Source: Marinilabiliales bacterium (lineage in GTDB: Bacteria; Bacteroidota; Bacteroidia; Bacteroidales; F082). From it: a stretch of 45,147 nucleotides of DNA. The translations under genes and the position numbers were made by a program. Below, piece after piece: positions 7,524-16,392 of this stretch. Location of the stretch: contig PKTA01000079.1 in the NCBI GenBank assembly GCA_002869365.1, positions 1 through 45,147 on the forward strand, read 5' to 3'. A model generated the notes under the pieces. The model searched no databases and was not told the origin of the DNA. It saw nothing but the letters and a program-made list of their open reading frames with translations. Position 1 is the first letter of the stretch. Each line of letters starts with the position of its first letter.

Positions 7524-9161
7524 GTGAAAATAGCATTAGCACAATTAAACTACCACATAGGGAATTTCACAGAAAACAGTGAAAAAATAATTTCTACAAT
7601 TAATAAAGCCAAAAAAGAAAATGCAGATTTAGTAGTGTTTTCAGAGTTGGCAATCTCAGGTTATCCTCCCCGCGACTTTCTTGAATTTAACGATTTCATT
7701 ATCCAGTGTAATGAGGCAGTTAACGAAATTGCCAAACATTGTATAGGTATTGCTGCAATTATTGGGTTACCAACTTTTAATCCAAAAGAAAAGGGTAAAC
7801 CGCTTTATAATTCTGCAGCATTTTTAAGTGATGGAAAACTCGTTCAGTTAGTTCATAAAACATTATTACCCAACTATGATATTTTTGATGAGTACCGATA
7901 TTTTGAACCAAATAGTGAATTCAACTGCATAAATTATAAAGGCAAAACAATAGCCCTTAGCATTTGTGAAGATTTGTGGAATGTACAGGATAACCCTCTT
8001 TACAATATAAATCCAATGGATGAGCTGATAGGGCAAAAGCCTGATTTAATGATAAATATAGCTGCATCTCCATATAATTATCATCAAACAAAAATACGCA
8101 AAGAGATACTTAAAAGAAATGCTAAAAAATATAATTTGCCTCTTTTTTATATTAATCATGTTGGAGCACAAACAGAACTTCTATTCGACGGTGGTTCGCT
8201 TGTATTAAATTCCGAATCGGAAATATATGATGAGTTAAAATATTTTGAAGAAGACTTTAAAGTTTATGATTTAAAAGAAATAGAAACAAAATCAGTAATC
8301 AATAAAAATCAGGAGTTTAGTGAAATTGAATCTATTTATAAAGCCCTGGTAATGGGTGTAAGAAATTATTTTCAAAAACTAGGATTTAAAAAAGCAATAT
8401 TAGGTCTTTCAGGAGGTGTCGATTCTGCAGTAACTGCCTCCATTGCAGCAGAAGCTTTAGGCAGCGACAACGTTTATAATGTTCTGCTTCCAAGCAGATT
8501 TTCTTCGGAACATTCGGTTGAAGATTCATTAAAACTGGTTAAAAACTACGGAATGCCTTATGATGTTATTGAAATTGAAAAAGCATTCAGCACTTTTGAA
8601 GATACCTTAAAGCCATATTTTAAAGGCTTACCGTTTAATATCGCGGAAGAAAACTTACAAGCCCGAACCCGTGGTGTTTTGCTTATGGCTTTATCCAATA
8701 AGTTTGGTTATATTTTACTGAATACCAGCAATAAAAGTGAAGCGGCAGTGGGTTACGGAACCCTTTATGGGGATATGAATGGTGGACTATCGGTAATTGG
8801 TGATGTTTATAAAACACAAGTTTTTGAATTGGCGAAATTTATCAACACCAACAAAGAAATGATTCCTGTAAACATAATAACCAAACCTCCCTCAGCAGAA
8901 TTACGTCCCGACCAGAAAGATTCAGATTCACTTCCAGACTATGATATTTTAGATGAGGTTCTGTATCAGTATATAGAACATCGCAAAGGGCCGAAGGAGA
9001 TTATTGCCATGGGCTTCGAGGAGACATTGGTAAACAGAATATTAAAATTGGTAAACATCAGCGAATACAAAAGATATCAAACCCCTCCTATTCTTAGAGT
9101 TTCAACTAAAGCCTTTGGAATGGGACGCAGAATGCCTATAGTAGCAAAATATCTTTCTTAA
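7524..9161 (+). CDS. nadE: Glutamine-dependent NAD+ synthetase
   Basis: Last step of NAD biosynthesis: amidates nicotinic acid adenine dinucleotide with ammonia from glutamine, using ATP. The 545 residues contain a nitrilase-type glutaminase domain with the catalytic triad Glu41, Lys112 and Cys148 (in FSELAISGY, HKTLLPNYD and SICEDLWN), then the synthetase domain with the PP-loop SGGVDSA at 296-302. The end, RVSTKAFGMGRRMPI, is typical. The start is GTG at 7524, giving KIALAQLNYHIGNF, which aligns with the normal N-terminus. It follows the barrel gene by 11 bases. Confidence 0.97.
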   Translation: MKIALAQLNYHIGNFTENSEKIISTINKAKKENADLVVFSELAISGYPPRDFLEFNDFIIQCNEAVNEIAKHCIGIAAIIGLPTFNPKEKGKPLYNSAAFLSDGKLVQLVHKTLLPNYDIFDEYRYFEPNSEFNCINYKGKTIALSICEDLWNVQDNPLYNINPMDELIGQKPDLMINIAASPYNYHQTKIRKEILKRNAKKYNLPLFYINHVGAQTELLFDGGSLVLNSESEIYDELKYFEEDFKVYDLKEIETKSVINKNQEFSEIESIYKALVMGVRNYFQKLGFKKAILGLSGGVDSAVTASIAAEALGSDNVYNVLLPSRFSSEHSVEDSLKLVKNYGMPYDVIEIEKAFSTFEDTLKPYFKGLPFNIAEENLQARTRGVLLMALSNKFGYILLNTSNKSEAAVGYGTLYGDMNGGLSVIGDVYKTQVFELAKFINTNKEMIPVNIITKPPSAELRPDQKDSDSLPDYDILDEVLYQYIEHRKGPKEIIAMGFEETLVNRILKLVNISEYKRYQTPPILRVSTKAFGMGRRMPIVAKYLS

Positions 9162-9180
9162 AAAAACAAGTCAAATAGTG

Positions 9181-9188
9181 TACATTTG
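9181..9188 (+). promoter_or_regulatory. -7 promoter element TACATTTG of the M3 peptidase gene
   Basis: TACATTTG fits TAnnTTTG and lies 22 bases before the GTG at 9211. An upstream GTG at 9178 would place the coding start inside the promoter, so this element decides the start in favour of 9211. Confidence 0.6.
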
Positions 9189-9210
9189 CCAAAAATTAAA
9201 ACTACACACC

Positions 9211-11307
9211 GTGAAAAAGAGTATCATAATCGCATTGTTTGCAGGACTAATTCTTGCTTCATGCACACAAAAAAAAGAAACAGAAATGAAGAACCCCCTA
9301 CTACAAAAGTTTGATACACCATTCGAGGTTCCACCTTTCGAACAGATAAAAGTGAGTGATTTTCTACCCGCATACAAAGTTGCTATGGAGGAAAATGCCA
9401 TGGAAATAGAGGCAATAGTAAATAATACAGAAAAACCAAACTTCAAAAATACTATAGAAGAACTCGATGCCAGTGGTAAATTATTAGACAGAGTTTCTTA
9501 TACTTTTAACAATCTTAATGCCTCTTTAACAAGCGACAGCATGCAGGACATTGCACAAACTGTTGCTCCGCTATTATCAAAACACTTCGATGATATTGCT
9601 TTAAACGCCAAACTTTTTGCGAAAGTAAAAGCCGTTTATAACTCCAGGGAAGATATAGAACTAAGTCCAGAACAAAGCAGATTACTTGAAGTTATTTATA
9701 AGGGATTTGAGCGTGGTGGCGCAAACTTGAGTGCTGATAAGCAGGAAAGACTTCGTAAATTAAATGGTCAGATTGCAGTTTTACAACTGAAATTCGACAA
9801 TAATATTTTGGCAGAAACCAATAACTATAAACTCATTATCGATAATGAAGAGGATTTATCCGGTTTGCCGGAATCAGTTAAAAAATCTGCAAAAGTTACT
9901 GCTGAAGAAAATGATCTTAACGACAAATGGGTATTTACAACTCATAAGCCCAGCATGTTGCCATTTCTTACCTATTCGGATAAGCGTAATTTAAGAGAAA
10001 AACTTCACACAGCATATATTATGCGTGGCGATAATAATAACAAATACGATAATAAAAAGATACTTGCCAAAATTGCATCACTAACAACTGCCAAGGCTCA
10101 TTTATTTGGTTTTGATAATTATGCTGAATATGTTTTAGATAAAAACATGGCAAAAAATCCTGAAACAGTTTTCGATTTTACCAATAATATTTGGGATGCA
10201 GCACTTCCTATTGCTAAAAAAGAGGCTGAAGAACTTCAAAAACTTATTGATGAAGAAAATGGTGGATTTAAACTTGAACATTGGGATTGGTGGTATTATT
10301 CTGAGAAATTACGAGCCAATAAATACAATCTTGACGAAGAAATGCTTCGTCCATATTTTGAATTAAACCAAGTACGTGATGGAGCCTTTATGGTTTCCAA
10401 TAAACTATTCGGATTAAAATTCAAGGAAAGAACAGATATTCCAAAATATCATCCCGACGTTCAGGTATTTGAAGTTTTAAATCCTGATGATTCACATTTG
10501 GGAATTTTATATATGGATTGGTATCCAAGAAGTAGCAAAAGTGGAGGGGCATGGATGGATGCTTTCAGAAAGCAATCGGAAGGTGTTAGCCCGGTAATTA
10601 CCACTAACTTCAATTTCACTACCCCATCTGGCGATAAGCCTGCTTTACTTTCAATCGATGAGGTTGAAACAACTTTCCATGAGTTTGGTCACGCACTTCA
10701 CGGATTGCTATCAAACTGCAAATACAACACTCTTTCGGGAACCTCAGTTGCCCGCGATTTTGTTGAATTACCATCGCAGTTTATGGAGAATTATTCAACG
10801 CATCCTGAGGTTCTTAAAATGTACGCAAAACATTATAAAACAGGGGATCCTATTCCTGATGAGCTAATTCAAAAATTTAAGAATAGCGGACTTTTTAATA
10901 ATGGATTTGTTGTTGTTGAGTATACCTCAGCAGCATTATTAGACATGAATTGGAACACTATTAACGACACTGTTCAACGTGATCCAACAAAATTTGAAAA
11001 TGAGGTAATGGCAAAAATTAATATGTTGCCGGAAATTATTGTAAGATATAGAAGCCCATATTTCTCACATGTTTTTGGTGGCGGATATGCAGCAGGATAT
11101 TATAGTTATCAATGGGCAGCCGTTTTAGATGCTGATGCATTTAGTGTTTTTCAGGAAAAGGGATTATTTGATCAGGAAACTGCAAAATCTCTAAGAGATA
11201 ATATCTACTCCGCAGGAAATTCTAAGCCTGCAATGGACTTATATAAAAAATTCAGAGGCTCAGAACCAAAAATTGATGCTTTCTTAATTAGAAATGGATT
11301 AAACTAG
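9211..11307 (+). CDS. dcp: M3 family zinc metallopeptidase lipoprotein (peptidyl-dipeptidase Dcp-like)
   Basis: Zinc peptidase of 698 residues related to Dcp and oligopeptidase A, which cuts short peptides. The zinc site is HEFGH at residues 490-494 (ETTFHEFGHALHGLL), and the downstream SQFMENYS and GGGYAAGYYSYQW segments are those of the M3A family. The N-terminus KKSIIIALFAGLILASCTQ carries a lipobox, so the enzyme is probably a lipoprotein facing the periplasm. I start it at GTG 9211, because this gives a standard signal peptide and leaves the -7 element upstream. It is 50 bases after nadE and has its own promoter. Confidence 0.9.
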   Translation: MKKSIIIALFAGLILASCTQKKETEMKNPLLQKFDTPFEVPPFEQIKVSDFLPAYKVAMEENAMEIEAIVNNTEKPNFKNTIEELDASGKLLDRVSYTFNNLNASLTSDSMQDIAQTVAPLLSKHFDDIALNAKLFAKVKAVYNSREDIELSPEQSRLLEVIYKGFERGGANLSADKQERLRKLNGQIAVLQLKFDNNILAETNNYKLIIDNEEDLSGLPESVKKSAKVTAEENDLNDKWVFTTHKPSMLPFLTYSDKRNLREKLHTAYIMRGDNNNKYDNKKILAKIASLTTAKAHLFGFDNYAEYVLDKNMAKNPETVFDFTNNIWDAALPIAKKEAEELQKLIDEENGGFKLEHWDWWYYSEKLRANKYNLDEEMLRPYFELNQVRDGAFMVSNKLFGLKFKERTDIPKYHPDVQVFEVLNPDDSHLGILYMDWYPRSSKSGGAWMDAFRKQSEGVSPVITTNFNFTTPSGDKPALLSIDEVETTFHEFGHALHGLLSNCKYNTLSGTSVARDFVELPSQFMENYSTHPEVLKMYAKHYKTGDPIPDELIQKFKNSGLFNNGFVVVEYTSAALLDMNWNTINDTVQRDPTKFENEVMAKINMLPEIIVRYRSPYFSHVFGGGYAAGYYSYQWAAVLDADAFSVFQEKGLFDQETAKSLRDNIYSAGNSKPAMDLYKKFRGSEPKIDAFLIRNGLN

Positions 11308-11386
11308 AATTCTAATTTGAAATTATTTTAAAACGTAGTTATAGTTAAAAAACTAGGATTACCTCCTAAATAATAAATATTTTTCA

Positions 11387-11394
11387 TAGATTTG
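11387..11394 (+). promoter_or_regulatory. -7-like element TAGATTTG immediately before the VanZ-like gene
   Basis: TAGATTTG fits TAnnTTTG, but it ends only 5 bases before the ATG at 11400. If it is used, transcription would begin at about the first codon, giving a leaderless mRNA. It could also be a chance match. Confidence 0.35.
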
Positions 11395-11399
11395 TATGC

Positions 11400-12626
11400 A
11401 TGAGTCATGCTAAATCTACACTGTTCAGTTTAACGACCAGCCGGTTACTCTATATTCTTCTCTTAATTGCAACTCCATTTTTATTACTTCAAAACTATTT
11501 ACAATCCGCTTTAGGTCAATTATCGGATTATACTTATAAAATAGGAAATATCGATATGCCCATTACTTTAACTGTTGCAATAGCAATAGTTTTAGTAACG
11601 CTGTATTTTACCTTGAAAAAAATTAATTATTTTCGATTCATTAGTTGGCTGATAATAATTTTATTGTTTTGGATAGGGCAAAAAACCACAGACTTTTATT
11701 TCAATCATAAGTTTTACGAACTACAATATAATTGGCATTATTTTGCATACTCCATATTTGCATTTATAAATTATAGATGGTTAAAAGCAAAAAATCGTCC
11801 TGATTACAGGATAATTCTACTGACCTTTATTTCTGCATTAGAAATTTCAACCCTTGACGAATTAATACAAATGCCATTGTCAAATAGAATTTTTGACCTG
11901 GGAGATGTTTCAAAGGATTTATGGGGAACAATGATATGCCTATTCTTCATATATTTTGTTTTGGAAAATGGTAAAATAATTAAAACTAAATGGAACGTCC
12001 GACAAAAAATCATTAAAGATTACTTCAAATCTCCTGTTTCATTGTTTATGTTCCTGTTTGTCCTTAGTTACATTTTTATGTTTGTTTCTTCCATTTTGAC
12101 TGACACTGATTACATTTTGCAGTCTATAATTTTCACCTTGATAATTTTTTCTTTCATCGCATTCGCAGTACATATTTCGCAATTTAAAAAGTTAGGTTAT
12201 ATACTCATTTCACTAATCTTTATTTTTTTCTTTTCTTTGGGTTTTTCGATTATAAAAAACTTCAACAAAGACATTACTTACTCCCATGGTAATATACTCG
12301 TTTACAAAGGCATTCCTATAGTTTATTTTGATGTACTTATCTATCCAAATGGGCTTTTCAGACTGGTAGATAAAAAGACAACTTTTAATTTAAGAGATCA
12401 GCAAACCATATTGGCAAAAAGTGAAAATATTATTATAGTTTCTTCCGGTAAAAACGGAGAAGGGGCACACGGTTTTACATCTCGTGAAAATGTGCATTTT
12501 GTTTTCGATAAGAATAAAATGAAAGGAATTCAGATAATACCTCAAAAAAATGAAATGGCAGTTTCCACCTTCAACCGATTAAAAACTGAAGGTAAACGAC
12601 CATTACTTATTTATCATAATAATTAA
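11400..12626 (+). CDS. VanZ-like integral membrane protein
   Basis: A 408-residue membrane protein with about eight helices, among them LLYILLLIATPFLLL (16-30), ITLTVAIAIVLVTLYFTL, FISWLIIILLFW, WGTMICLFFIYFVL, and three more before residue 295, then a soluble C-terminal domain of about 110 residues. The segment ISTLDELIQMPLSNRIFDLGDVSKDLWGT matches the VanZ-family pattern in which E/DxxQ, R and a DxxxN/D-like helix lie together. The family is named after a teicoplanin-resistance protein, but most members have no known role, and resistance should not be inferred. It ends 5 bases before the TPR gene, which suggests an operon. Confidence 0.75.
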   Translation: MSHAKSTLFSLTTSRLLYILLLIATPFLLLQNYLQSALGQLSDYTYKIGNIDMPITLTVAIAIVLVTLYFTLKKINYFRFISWLIIILLFWIGQKTTDFYFNHKFYELQYNWHYFAYSIFAFINYRWLKAKNRPDYRIILLTFISALEISTLDELIQMPLSNRIFDLGDVSKDLWGTMICLFFIYFVLENGKIIKTKWNVRQKIIKDYFKSPVSLFMFLFVLSYIFMFVSSILTDTDYILQSIIFTLIIFSFIAFAVHISQFKKLGYILISLIFIFFFSLGFSIIKNFNKDITYSHGNILVYKGIPIVYFDVLIYPNGLFRLVDKKTTFNLRDQQTILAKSENIIIVSSGKNGEGAHGFTSRENVHFVFDKNKMKGIQIIPQKNEMAVSTFNRLKTEGKRPLLIYHNN

Positions 12627-12631
12627 TTTAT

Positions 12632-13504
12632 ATGAGTCTTGATAAAATCATATCATATGTAATTTTTAGCATTTGGGGATTACTTCTTATAATGGGAATT
12701 TTTACCCTTCTACAACCACAATGGCTGCAAGATTTATCTGTTTCCGGTAAAAACAGCGAAGCTATTAGCATTAAAAAATCGGCCGATAATTATTTGAAAA
12801 ACAAGAGATATGGCGATGCAATAAATCTCTATAAAAAAGCACTTAAAATAGTTCCTGATTTAAAAGGCGCAATAGCTAACTTAGCAGTATCGTATCAAAA
12901 ATCTTCTAACTTTAACCTGGCACTCATTACCTTTAAACACCTTTTAAAACTAAATCCTGAATATCCGGAAGTAATATATTTCAATATTGCTGAAATATAC
13001 GAGAAACAAAATGATTTAGATAAAGCAATTAAGTACTATTTGCTTTCTGCTGAGCACGCTGCATTTCCTGAGGAATCCTTTCAAAAAGCAGGACATATTT
13101 TAATGAATAATAATGAGTGGGAGGAAGCAATATTAAACTTTAAGTTAGCAATAGAAAACAAGAAGACTTTTGCAAACCTTTATAAAGGCATGCTGATTAA
13201 TTATCGGAAATCGTTAGACGACACATCCTCATTATTCCAGGAAATAAATAATATTTTAGAATCGGAAAGTTATTTAAAATTGCAAGACCTATATTACAAA
13301 CAGTCGATTGATATTCAGATAGGTAACGACACTAAACTCATAAAAACCTATAATAATATTGGTTTCTGCCTAGCGAAGATAAAAAGGTATGATGAATCGG
13401 TAATTTATTTGAAAAAGGCTTTGGAAATGGATCCGGGTTTCGTAAAGGCTAAAAATAATCTTATGGTTGTTGAGGGTTTAAAAGGTAAAGAAGCCGTCAA
13501 ATAA
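12632..13504 (+). CDS. Membrane-anchored TPR protein
   Basis: A 290-residue protein with one N-terminal membrane helix (about 7-26) and tetratricopeptide repeats over the rest. Clear repeats are seen at KSADNYLKNKRYGDAINLYKKALKI, ANLAVSYQKSSNFNLALITFKHLLKLNPE, FNIAEIYEKQNDLDKAIKYYLLSAE, and a last pair in NNIGFCLAKIKRYDESVIYLKKALEMDPG. TPR domains serve as protein-binding scaffolds; the partner is unknown, but the 5-base spacing from the VanZ-like gene suggests that the two act together at the inner membrane. A long-loop hairpin spans its stop codon. Confidence 0.8.
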   Translation: MSLDKIISYVIFSIWGLLLIMGIFTLLQPQWLQDLSVSGKNSEAISIKKSADNYLKNKRYGDAINLYKKALKIVPDLKGAIANLAVSYQKSSNFNLALITFKHLLKLNPEYPEVIYFNIAEIYEKQNDLDKAIKYYLLSAEHAAFPEESFQKAGHILMNNNEWEEAILNFKLAIENKKTFANLYKGMLINYRKSLDDTSSLFQEINNILESESYLKLQDLYYKQSIDIQIGNDTKLIKTYNNIGFCLAKIKRYDESVIYLKKALEMDPGFVKAKNNLMVVEGLKGKEAVK

Positions 13505-13529
13505 GTTTTAAATTACTATCCGGCTTCTT
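13488..13529. terminator. Possible bidirectional terminator between converging genes
   Basis: Perfect 9-base arms AAGAAGCCG (13488-13496) and CGGCTTCTT (13521-13529) with a 24-base AT-rich loop. It overlaps the end of the TPR gene and faces the end of the gene on the other strand. The T-tracts are short, so strength is uncertain. Confidence 0.5.
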
Positions 13530-13540
13530 TATATATAGAT

Positions 13541-13906
13541 TTACTTATTTACCATAAAAATTGTACTATCAACACTCTGGCTCGCGATAAAATTTGTATT
13601 GAAAGGTATATCATTAATATATGACTCTTCCTGTATTTCAAAATCCTTTTGCATAGCAATTTCCTGCATTTTTTCTGTTGCTATTTCATAAGTATCAAAA
13701 GGTATATCATTTACACTTTCTTCCTCAATTGAAAACTCTGTACTAAGAGCGTAGTCTAAAATCATCTGCCCTGCTATTTTTTCTGTATTAAATGGAATAT
13801 CATTAATATATTCTTCATTCTCCATTTCGAAGCCGCCAGCAAAAATATTTGTAGTTAAAAAGATAGTCATTAGTATTGCTAGTATTGATGTAGTTAAAGT
13901 TTTCAT
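13541..13906 (-). CDS. Secreted protein of three NDIPF repeats, unknown function
   Basis: I do not recognise this 121-residue protein. It has a signal peptide (MKTLTTSILAILMTIFLTTNIFAG, cleavage near residue 23) and then almost nothing but three copies of a unit of about 31-32 residues starting at Phe26, Phe58 and Phe89: F-x-[MI]-[EQ]-x-E-E-x-x-[IV]-N-D-I-P-F-[ND]-T-x-x-I-A. The invariant core is NDIPF(N/D)T followed by IA, with an acidic stretch before it. Linkers carry Gln, Met and Ala. There is no lipobox, Cys or metal motif. It converges on the TPR gene. A periplasmic or surface binding role is possible but unsupported. Confidence 0.8.
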   Translation of the reverse strand: MKTLTTSILAILMTIFLTTNIFAGGFEMENEEYINDIPFNTEKIAGQMILDYALSTEFSIEEESVNDIPFDTYEIATEKMQEIAMQKDFEIQEESYINDIPFNTNFIASQSVDSTIFMVNK

Positions 13907-14239
13907 TTTTATATTTTTTAATTGTTTATCTAATTTTTCAGCAAATATATGGCGACCTCATAGGGTGGAGAAGGAGAAATAGGCGAATGGAATACTCTGG
14001 TCGGTGAATGGAGGAGAATTAGTGAATAATTAATAGTTAAAAGTGAAAAACTAAAAGTGAAAAACTTGCCTGCCGGAATGTAATTTAGGCAGGGCATAGA
14101 AGTATGAGTTATTAATTATTAGATAAAGTAAAGTTGAAAACTGAAGACTTGGGATTGAGGATTGAGGACTGCCTACTGAAGACTGCTGACAGAAAACTCA
14201 ATTTACTTATCTTTACAAGAATAAAATAAATCATTTGCT
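13907..14239. repeat. Intergenic region of short degenerate repeats
   Basis: No gene is seen in this 333-base gap. From about 13960 to 14200 it is built of short, imperfect direct repeats: AAAAGTGAAAAAC twice in tandem (about 14039-14065), GGATTGAGGATTGAGGACTG (14152-14170), and several GAAGACT units (near 14141 and 14177). A GCCTGCC...GGCAGGGC inverted repeat (about 14068-14096) looks like a decayed form of the GC-rich palindrome common between genes in this phylum. Base composition is unlike the genes on both sides. Confidence 0.6.
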
Positions 14240-15052
14240 ATGAGTGATACAGACATTAACATTCCTTCAAATGCTATACAATGCAAAAATTGTGGAAATA
14301 ATTTTGGAGGTAAGTTTTGCCCTTCTTGTGGTCAAAAGGTAATTAATGAGAGGAATACCGTAAAACATTTTTTCAAATTGCTATTCGCCAGTTTCGATAT
14401 TGATAGGGGAATAATTTATACTGCGCGCGTGTTGTTTACATATCCTGATATTGTTGTTCACGATTATCTTAATGGCAAAACAGTTAAGTATTATAATCCT
14501 TTAAAATACTTAATTGTAGTAGCCGGAATCTATGCAATTCTAATGATCGGCTTTAATATTTTTGAATCAAATATAGCATCTACGAACGAACTAATGGGTG
14601 AATATGGAAAACAAACACAACTTCAGCAAACGATAAATTCATATACGAAAAAGTACTTAAGCATCATACCAATTATAATGATCCCATTTTTTAGCATTGT
14701 ATCCAAATGGGTTTTCAGCAAACATAAATTGTTTTATGGAGAGCATCTTTTAATAAACACCTATTTATATGCCCAGTATTTGCTAATAACTACTGTTATT
14801 GTAATAATAATAGCCCCTTTCGATGATTTATTCAGATTGCTCTTCCCCTTTGGCTTTGTTATTTTAGCGATTTATTATGCCTATGCTACCAAAAAAATAT
14901 TTGACACTTCACTTATTTCAGCATTTATTAAATCGCTGATAATTATTGTCTTAGGTATGGCATTTTTCTTACTAGTTGTAGTAATATTATCAATGTTGGT
15001 ATTTACAATATTGGCTTTATTGGGTTATGATATTAAGGAGATGGTAAGTTAA
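14240..15052 (+). CDS. DUF3667-type zinc-ribbon membrane protein
   Basis: A 270-residue protein with an N-terminal zinc ribbon (Cys15-x2-Cys18 and Cys27-x2-Cys30 in CKNCGNNFGGKFCPSCGQK), the DUF3667 segment through RGIIYTARVLFTYPDIVVHDYLNGKTVKYYNPLKYL, then about five membrane helices. This family is widespread in Bacteroidota and has no known role; it probably places the ribbon in the cytoplasm next to the membrane. It stands alone between the repeat region and a converging gene. Confidence 0.85.
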   Translation: MSDTDINIPSNAIQCKNCGNNFGGKFCPSCGQKVINERNTVKHFFKLLFASFDIDRGIIYTARVLFTYPDIVVHDYLNGKTVKYYNPLKYLIVVAGIYAILMIGFNIFESNIASTNELMGEYGKQTQLQQTINSYTKKYLSIIPIIMIPFFSIVSKWVFSKHKLFYGEHLLINTYLYAQYLLITTVIVIIIAPFDDLFRLLFPFGFVILAIYYAYATKKIFDTSLISAFIKSLIIIVLGMAFFLLVVVILSMLVFTILALLGYDIKEMVS

Positions 15053-15118
15053 AGTATATTAATACAATATAACACCAACTACCAAATCAAATTTCGTGCA
15101 ATCTATGTAATTTGATTT

Positions 15119-15679
15119 TTATTCTTCAACCATTAAAAGCCGGTCAAGGTTGTTGTTCAATTTATCCTGACAGTATTGACAAAATAATATTTTTTTCTGA
15201 TCAATATCTTCAACATAGGTACTCGATCGCATAACACAAACAGGATTATGGCAATGTATCAATCCAAAGGTATGCCCTAATTCGTGAAGTATTACTTTCC
15301 TAAAGCGCTCTATTTGTAAATCATTATTACGGGCAAGGCCGTATAATTCATTTCTTAATCGAAAAAGTGATACAATACCAACATCACCATTTAATGTTGC
15401 TTGTCCGAAAATATAGGTAAGTATGGGGATAAAGAAATCAACCCGAAACAATCCAATGGTTTTCAGCGCATCGGGCGTAGATTTATCAGCAACCATTTTC
15501 AATATTCCATTGCCATCGTATTGGCGACGACCCGGATTATAAAACTTACTTAATTCGAAACTACATTCTTTATGAACAACAGGATAATGAAATGCTCGGG
15601 TAATATCATTAGAAATCAATTTGAGCATATCTTTCTCAAAATGACCACAGGACAATAGTATGATAGGTTGCTTTTTCAA
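15119..15679 (-). CDS. Archaemetzincin-type zinc metalloprotease
   Basis: A 186-residue metalloprotease of peptidase family M54. The family pattern is complete: H132-E-L-G-H136-T-F-G-L-I-H142, then Cys143, Cys148-V-Met150, and a CxxC pair at Cys167 and Cys170. In known members the three His and the Glu hold and activate one zinc and the four Cys hold a second. Archaemetzincins with this motif are known from archaea, vertebrates and scattered bacteria; substrates are poorly known. There is no signal peptide, so it acts in the cytoplasm. It starts 27 bases after the sigma-54 regulator gene and may be the last gene of that operon. Confidence 0.88.
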   Translation of the reverse strand: MKKQPIILLSCGHFEKDMLKLISNDITRAFHYPVVHKECSFELSKFYNPGRRQYDGNGILKMVADKSTPDALKTIGLFRVDFFIPILTYIFGQATLNGDVGIVSLFRLRNELYGLARNNDLQIERFRKVILHELGHTFGLIHCHNPVCVMRSSTYVEDIDQKKILFCQYCQDKLNNNLDRLLMVEE

Positions 15680-15705
15680 TGAAAATTTCAGTTTTTACAG
15701 ATGAT

Positions 15706-16392
15706 CTATTCATCCACTTTCAAATTATATTTCTTAATTTTATTGTAGAGTGTCACCCTGTCGACGCTTAATGCTTTGGCTGAGCGTGAAATATTCCATC
15801 CGTATTTATTAAGAATCATTGCAATATGCTTCTTCTCCAAATCGTCAAGGCTTTCAATAGAATTACTGATAACTTCTTTGCCCATGGGAAGATCTTTAAG
15901 TCTTATTTCTTTACCGTTCCCTATTACAATGGCACGTTCTATCATGTTTTCCAATTCACGCACATTTCCCGGAAATTCGAATCTTTCCAAATGTTTCAGA
16001 GCGGCTGGTTCTATTGAAATGATATCCCTACTCATAGAAGTGCAATATTTTTTTATAAAGTGGCTTACAAGTCTTGGTATATCTTCAGTCCTCTCACGCA
16101 AAGGGGGGATTTTAATATTCACCACATTCAGGCGGTAGAAAAGATCCTCACGGAAAGTACCGTTTTTCACCATGCTTGTTAAATCACGATTTGTGGCGCA
16201 AATTACCCTGAAATCGGAGGATATTTCCTTATTACCTCCTACCCTCACAAAGGTTTTTGACTCAAGAACCCGTAAGAGTTCAATTTGCATTTTAAAAGAT
16301 ATGGTTGCTATTTCATCAAGGAAAATGGTGCCTCCATCGGCCATTTCAAATCTTCCCTTTCGATTGAAAGTTGCTCCGGTAAAGGCTCCTTT
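15706..16392 (-). pseudogene. In-frame C-terminal half of the NtrC-type regulator after an internal TAA
   Basis: Right after the TAA at 16393-16395 the frame continues with KGAFTGATFNRKGRFEMADGGTIFLDEIATI: the GAFTGA loop that contacts sigma-54, then Walker B (GGTIFLDE), the sensor stretch VICATNRDL, the arginine-finger region FREDLFYRLNVVNIKIPPLRERTEDI, and a C-terminal Fis-type helix-turn-helix (IAMILNKYGWNISRSAKALSVDRVTLYNKIKKYNL). An ATG at 16344 could start a 212-residue product lacking Walker A, which would not be an active ATPase. The residue replaced by the stop is Glu in nearly all homologues (ELFGHEKGAFTGA), one G-to-T change from TAA. Confidence 0.88.

Noticed and set aside
9178-9210. 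Upstream GTG start for the M3 peptidase
   Set aside because: It falls on the -7 element and adds a non-signal extension before a normal lipoprotein signal.
11400-12626. Teicoplanin resistance gene vanZ
   Set aside because: Only family-level similarity; no other van genes, and most family members have no resistance role.
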